From Catellatospora sichuanensis (GTDB taxonomy: Bacteria > Actinomycetota > Actinomycetes > Mycobacteriales > Micromonosporaceae), in NCBI RefSeq assembly GCF_007483665.1, contig NZ_ML660194.1, positions 2,688 through 66,687 of the forward strand: a stretch of 64,000 nucleotides of DNA. Direction: 5' to 3'. Made by a program: the position numbers and the translations under genes. Shown here in pieces: positions 59,678 through 64,000 of this stretch (within the stretch, counting starts at the first letter, position 1; each line of letters starts with the position of its first letter). The notes beneath the pieces were generated by a model that was given only the letters and a program-made list of their open reading frames with translations, was not told the origin of the DNA and did not search any database.

Positions 59678-62600
59678 TCAGCCCATCCAGGCTCTGGGGT
59701 TGTGCGCCGCCTCCCAGAACGCGGACCAGCCGGTGGCCTCGTCGACGTGTTCGACGGTGCCCTCGACCGCGGATTCGAGCCAGCGCAGCTCGGTGGCGCC
59801 GGTGTAGCCGACCTGGACGTCGCCGCTGACCCCCGGCACGAGTTGCAGGCCGACGCCGGTGACGACGGAGACCGACGTGAAGTCCGACAGGTCGTCGGCG
59901 TTGAGACTGGCGCAGACCGCGGCGGCGCCGACCGCCACCGTGCCCGCGCTCACCGCGATGCACACCGACGGACCCCGCATCTCGCCCAGATTCTCCGCGG
60001 TGGAGTAGACGGTCTGGATGGTCGCCGCCGCGCTCGGTCCGTCCGGGCCTCCGGTGCCGAACCATCCCCAGTCGCCGGAGATGAAGCTGACGGCGCCGTA
60101 CTCGTCGCCGGCCTTGACGATGCAGCCCTGCCCGGACGCGCCCCAGAAGAGGATGCCGATGTCCCCGGCGCCGCAGAACCCGAGACCCTTGGGGTCGTCG
60201 TCCATCAGCCGCCGGGCCTCCGCCAGGATCTCGTCCTTGATCTGCGGCAGGATGTCCATGATGTCCTCCTCGGCGGTCCCGCCGTCGTCACCGCCGCCGC
60301 TCTCGCGCGGCCGGACGATCCACCGGTCCCCGTCGCGATGGCAGCTGATGTCACCGCGGACGCAGTCGTCGGGGATGTGGCCGTCCAGCTCTACGTTGCT
60401 GATCGGGTTACCGGCACCGAAGGCGTACCGGTTGCCGGTGAACGGGCTCGCGGCGAGGTTCAGGTCGGCGAGCGCGCCGTTGTAGACGTCCCGGCTGAGG
60501 AACCGGCCGATCGCCGGACTGTAGTCGCGGAAGCCCATGTCGTAATCGCCGGAGGCGGAGTCCCACCGCTTGGCGTTGAACCGGTACGGGTTGTACGCCT
60601 CCTTCGCGGGATCACCGGCGTCGGGCTTGTCGATGCCGGTGAGCTGCGTTTCGTCGGTGCGGCCGTAAGCGGTGTAGCCGTAGGTCGCCATGGTGGCGCC
60701 GGTGCCGCCGGTCAGGCTCTCGACGTCGGAATGCGGGTTGTAGCCGTAGTAGGCGGTCTCCTTCGAACCGTCGGTCTCAGTGGTGACCTGCGAGAGCCGC
60801 TCGCCCCAGGGCGAGTACTGGTAGGACTTGGTGACCTGGCCCGCGACCTGCTCGTCCAACACCTCGTCGGACAATCCGAGGTAGGCGAAGTCGGTCGTCT
60901 TCTGCTGAGGGCTACCGGCGTCCGTCGTCCTGGTCGCGGTGCGGTCGAAGGGATCGTAGGTGTAGCGGGTCGTACGGGTGATCCCGCCGCTGGTGGTGCG
61001 CTCCTCCGCGACGTGGTCGAAGCCGTCGTACGTCTTGCGCTGTAACACCTGGCCCGCGGCGGTGACGGTGTCCAGGCGGCCGAACGGGTCGTAGTTGTAT
61101 TTCGCCGTCACCCCGGATGTGACCGCGGTCAGCAGGCGGTTGCGGTCGTAGTTGAAGGTCGTCGCCACGCCGTTGATCGACTGCGAGACCACGTTGTCGT
61201 TGGCGTCGTGAACGTAGGTCTCGCTGCCGCCGGTCGCCTTGAACACCCCGGCGACCCGGTCCCGGGGATCGTAGGCGTACATCGCCGAGCCGTCGACGAG
61301 GGCGCCGTGGTCGTCGGCGTTCATCTTCCGGCTGGCGTCGCCGATCCGGTTGCCGTTGAGGTCGTAGGTCAGTCCGTGGTCGGCGACGAGCGCGCCGGCG
61401 GACGTGCGCTCGACCTGCGTACGCAGCAGCCCATCCAGGTAGTAGGTGTGGTCGACGGTGTTGCCGTTGCCCTTGACCTCCCGCAGCCGCTCGCCCTTGT
61501 CGGTGTACGTGTAGGTGGTGATCTTCGAAGCCGGGTCCGTCGGCGTGGCACCGCCGGTCACCTTGGACACCAGGTCGCGAGCGTCGTACTCGTAGCGGGA
61601 GAAGGTCGTGTCATGGGTGACCGTCTCCGCCGCGCCGGTCGGCGTGTAGGTGAGCGCCGTGGTGTCGACCGCGGTGGCGCCGAGCATCTCGCGTACCGAC
61701 GCCACCTGGTTCAGCTCGGTGTAGGCGATCTCGTACCGGTCGATCCGGCGACCGGGACTGGTGTCGGTGATCAGGTCCAGGTTGCCGTTGGAGTCGTAGT
61801 CGTAGGTGAACGTCCTGGATTCGGCGTCGGTCTCACCCGTGTTGTCACGGACCAGTTTGACGGCGTCGGCGACGGCGGTGCCGGTGGCGCTCTGGCCGAG
61901 GGTGACCTTGCCGGTGGTGCCGCCGGCGAACAGGTATTTGCCGACGTTCACCCAGGTTCCGGCGTTCTGCTGCTGGTTGACGGTGCGGTCGGTGGTCCCC
62001 GCGGCGTGGGTGACCTTGACCGGTGCGGCCGTCGCCGCGCCGGACACCGCCGGATACCGGACGAACACGTCGTACGCGCCGTCCTGGGGGATCGGCAGGC
62101 TCCACTCGAAGGTGTCCGTGCCGGCTCCGGTGGCGTGCGTGCGGTAGTCGTAACCGTGGAAGCCGGTGCCGCCGGTGGCGGTGGCCCAGGTCCCGGTGGT
62201 GGCGGCGTTGTGGAAGTCGGAGTTGTCGGTCAACGCCACCCGGTTGCCGACCGGTACGCCGAGGTCGCTGCGCGACTTCAGGGTGCCGTCGGGGTGGTAG
62301 TCCCAGACCATCCAGCGGCTGGAGGAGCCGCCGGCGGCACCGACCACGGTCGCGGTCTGCTGCCCCAGCCCGTTGTAGGCGTACCCGGTCAGGATGTCCC
62401 ACGGGTCCTTGGACGACTTGAGCCAGCCGTTGTCGAAGTACGTGTAGGTGGTGTCGTTGCGCACGGTCTGGCCCTGGGACGGCGGAGCGGAGACGGTCGT
62501 GACGCGCCCAGCGTCGTCGTAGCTGTAGACCGTCCGGTCCGCCTGGTTGTACCGCGCGTCGGCCGGGTCGTACGGGGTCAGGATCTCCTTCGCCCGGTTG

Positions 62601-64000
62601 AGTTGGTCGTAGACGGTCTGGTAGAGGAAGTCGGCGTTGTTCGCGGTCGCCGTGCCGCGCGGGCTGATCACCTTGGTCCGGTTGCCGACCTGGTCGTACT
62701 CGAACCGGGTGATCGGCGTGACCGGGGTGCCGTCGGTGCGGTGCGGTGAGCGCACCTCGACCGGCAGGCCGCGGGCGTCGAGGATCACGTCCGTCCGGGT
62801 GCCGGCCCGGTCGATGCGCGCCTTCACAAGGCCGTCGCGGTCGTACTCGGTGATGTCGGGCTTGCCGAGCGCGTCGAAGACGACCCGCACCAGATGGTTG
62901 CGGTCGTACCAGTAGGCGGTGGTGAAGTCGGCGGTGTCGGGGGACGCCGTCTTGCGCGGGTCCAGGATCGTGGCGACGTTGCCCGCAACGTCGTACCGGT
63001 ATTCCAGCCGCTGCCCGAGGGCGTTGGTCACGGTGGTGAGCCGGTGGATCTCGTCGTATCCGTAGGTCGTGGTGAAGTCCCCGGCGGTGGCCGTCAGGGT
63101 CCCCTTCGGCTCGGTGACCGTATGCAGCTTGCCTACCTTGGTGTAGGTGTAGGAGGTACGCCGTTCCGGGTTGCCGGCGGTGTGCTTCGGGGCGAGCGCG
63201 GAGGTCATCCGGTCCTCGGCGTCGAAGACGGCGTCGGTGACGGCACCGTTCGGCGCGGTGACCCGGGTGACGTTGTCGTTGGCGTCGTACACCGGCGCCG
63301 GGGTCACGATGAACTGGTTGTTCGCCTGGTCGAGCGGCATGGTGGTGACCAGCGACCGGCCGAAGCCGTCGTAGGTCTGCGTTGTCCGCTTCAGCAGCGG
63401 GTCGACCAGCTCGGTCAGGTTGCCGCGGCTGTCATAGCCGGCCGTGGTCACCTTGCCCAGCGCGTCCACCACCCGGCGCGGCTTGCCGGTGACGTCCTGG
63501 TTCTCATAGCGGGTGGTGTTGCCGTTGGCGTCCTTGGCGCTGAGCAGCTGTCCCCACGTGTCGTAGGTGTAGGTCGTCGTGTAGTCACCGGCGGTCGTGG
63601 TCGCGGTGCCCGCCGGGACGGTGACCGTGAGAAGGTCCGCCTCGCCGGAGTAGCCGAACGTCCACGTCCGCCCTTCGGGCGAGCGCTTGGACAGGAGTTC
63701 GGCGGTGTTGCCGCTCAGCGCGGTTTGATAGGTCAGGATCGTGCCGGCGGTGCCGTTGGCGACCGCCTCGGCGTCCTTGACCTCCGTCGGGTATCCGGTC
63801 TTCTGGTCGTAGGTCCATGTGCGGACGGCGCCGCCGGGCTCCTCCAGCCGGTTGACGTTGTGGTCGGCGTCCCAGCCGAGCTTCATCACCTGGTTCTTGG
63901 CGTCGGTCGCCTGGACCGGCCGGCCCAGCGGGTCGATGACGTACGCCGTCGCCCGGTTCTCCGCGTCGGTGACCGTGGTGGTCCGGTTCGGCGCGGTCTC
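59678..64000 (-). CDS. Rhs/YD-repeat protein, 5' end beyond the window
   Basis: At least 1440 residues; the frame is open to the window edge. Many YD repeats (for example RYENQDVTGKPRRVVDALGK, YRYDVAGNVATILDP) form the Rhs shell. A golvesin-like beta domain is inserted around 62230-61830 (TFEWSLPIPQDGAYDVFVRY; NAGTWVNVGKYLF). The Rhs core motif reads YNPYRFNAKRWDSASGDYDM, GRFLSRDVYNGA and NRYAFGAGNPISNVELDGH. The C-terminal 220 residues after this (from IPDDCVRGDISCHRDGDRW) are unlike the shell and would be the toxin or variable domain; no known toxin motif recognised. Confidence 0.93.
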   Translation of the reverse strand, partial: ETAPNRTTTVTDAENRATAYVIDPLGRPVQATDAKNQVMKLGWDADHNVNRLEEPGGAVRTWTYDQKTGYPTEVKDAEAVANGTAGTILTYQTALSGNTAELLSKRSPEGRTWTFGYSGEADLLTVTVPAGTATTTAGDYTTTYTYDTWGQLLSAKDANGNTTRYENQDVTGKPRRVVDALGKVTTAGYDSRGNLTELVDPLLKRTTQTYDGFGRSLVTTMPLDQANNQFIVTPAPVYDANDNVTRVTAPNGAVTDAVFDAEDRMTSALAPKHTAGNPERRTSYTYTKVGKLHTVTEPKGTLTATAGDFTTTYGYDEIHRLTTVTNALGQRLEYRYDVAGNVATILDPRKTASPDTADFTTAYWYDRNHLVRVVFDALGKPDITEYDRDGLVKARIDRAGTRTDVILDARGLPVEVRSPHRTDGTPVTPITRFEYDQVGNRTKVISPRGTATANNADFLYQTVYDQLNRAKEILTPYDPADARYNQADRTVYSYDDAGRVTTVSAPPSQGQTVRNDTTYTYFDNGWLKSSKDPWDILTGYAYNGLGQQTATVVGAAGGSSSRWMVWDYHPDGTLKSRSDLGVPVGNRVALTDNSDFHNAATTGTWATATGGTGFHGYDYRTHATGAGTDTFEWSLPIPQDGAYDVFVRYPAVSGAATAAPVKVTHAAGTTDRTVNQQQNAGTWVNVGKYLFAGGTTGKVTLGQSATGTAVADAVKLVRDNTGETDAESRTFTYDYDSNGNLDLITDTSPGRRIDRYEIAYTELNQVASVREMLGATAVDTTALTYTPTGAAETVTHDTTFSRYEYDARDLVSKVTGGATPTDPASKITTYTYTDKGERLREVKGNGNTVDHTYYLDGLLRTQVERTSAGALVADHGLTYDLNGNRIGDASRKMNADDHGALVDGSAMYAYDPRDRVAGVFKATGGSETYVHDANDNVVSQSINGVATTFNYDRNRLLTAVTSGVTAKYNYDPFGRLDTVTAAGQVLQRKTYDGFDHVAEERTTSGGITRTTRYTYDPFDRTATRTTDAGSPQQKTTDFAYLGLSDEVLDEQVAGQVTKSYQYSPWGERLSQVTTETDGSKETAYYGYNPHSDVESLTGGTGATMATYGYTAYGRTDETQLTGIDKPDAGDPAKEAYNPYRFNAKRWDSASGDYDMGFRDYSPAIGRFLSRDVYNGALADLNLAASPFTGNRYAFGAGNPISNVELDGHIPDDCVRGDISCHRDGDRWIVRPRESGGGDDGGTAEEDIMDILPQIKDEILAEARRLMDDDPKGLGFCGAGDIGILFWGASGQGCIVKAGDEYGAVSFISGDWGWFGTGGPDGPSAAATIQTVYSTAENLGEMRGPSVCIAVSAGTVAVGAAAVCASLNADDLSDFTSVSVVTGVGLQLVPGVSGDVQVGYTGATELRWLESAVEGTVEHVDEATGWSAFWEAAHNPRAWMG

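Noticed and set aside
59636-62749. Long Val/Gly-rich plus-strand frames opposite the Rhs gene
   Set aside because: Low-complexity mirror of YD-repeat codons; no ribosome binding sites and no family resemblance.

Overview
High-GC actinobacterial chromosome, most likely Micromonosporaceae. The support is high third-position G/C, GTG starts, 4-nt ATGA/GTGA gene overlaps, and the types of proteins present. The family-level placement is an inference. The window opens with an artificial-looking poly-G/poly-C tract. It also contains several single-base frameshifts in otherwise good genes, so indel errors in the assembly must be considered beside real gene decay.

Layout. (1) 0.1-7.4 kb is a stress island: two Hsp20 paralogues at its ends, a MerR/HspR-like regulator, two STAS proteins, a J-domain co-chaperone, a DUF1876-type protein, and a KhtTU-like cation/proton antiporter pair. 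(2) 7.6-14.4 kb is a Tn7/Tn5053-like transposition module (TnsA-like, TniA, TniB, TniQ), every junction a 4-nt overlap. (3) 14.5-18.5 kb holds a tandem small paralogue pair, a DinB-like remnant overlapping an extra mraY copy, and two NUDIX hydrolases. (4) 18.6-26.4 kb is a minus-strand group of three APH-fold kinases, a P-loop kinase, a GrpB-NUDIX fusion, a NUDIX-like protein, an ABC exporter and a zinc-ribbon protein. (5) 26.8-30.9 kb is an operon for a histidine-decarboxylase-like PLP enzyme, an unrecognised protein, an APC permease and two small proteins. It is divergent from an HTH-SLOG regulator plus a RibD-like reductase (31.3-32.8 kb). (6) 33-37.8 kb holds small broken genes, an ApeA-type HEPN anti-phage protein, a second HTH regulator with a TPR-like region, and a GNAT enzyme. 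(7) 38.1-46.7 kb looks like a small biosynthetic cluster: HemW-like radical SAM enzyme, two PLP aminotransferases, a DRE-TIM aldolase, an antiporter, an ATP-grasp ligase, a VOC protein, and an AlkD-like DNA repair protein that may give self-protection. (8) 47.5-58.6 kb is a defence island: a complete Wadjet JetABCD operon, an integrase fragment, two intact paralogous tyrosine recombinases facing each other, and tRNA-Pro(GGG). (9) 59-64 kb holds an integrase remnant, a degenerate gene and a large Rhs/YD-repeat protein that runs off the window.

The most unusual observation is a 37-nt inverted repeat with strict 17-3-17 geometry, present four times (30990, 33476, 35974, 46886). The copies lie upstream of the decarboxylase operon, a small broken gene, the HTH-TPR regulator and the radical-SAM operon. 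With two regulators sharing the same N-terminal HTH domain, this suggests an undescribed regulon linking the decarboxylase/permease operon, the radical-SAM cluster and the regulators, possibly controlled by a nucleotide-like ligand bound by the SLOG domain.
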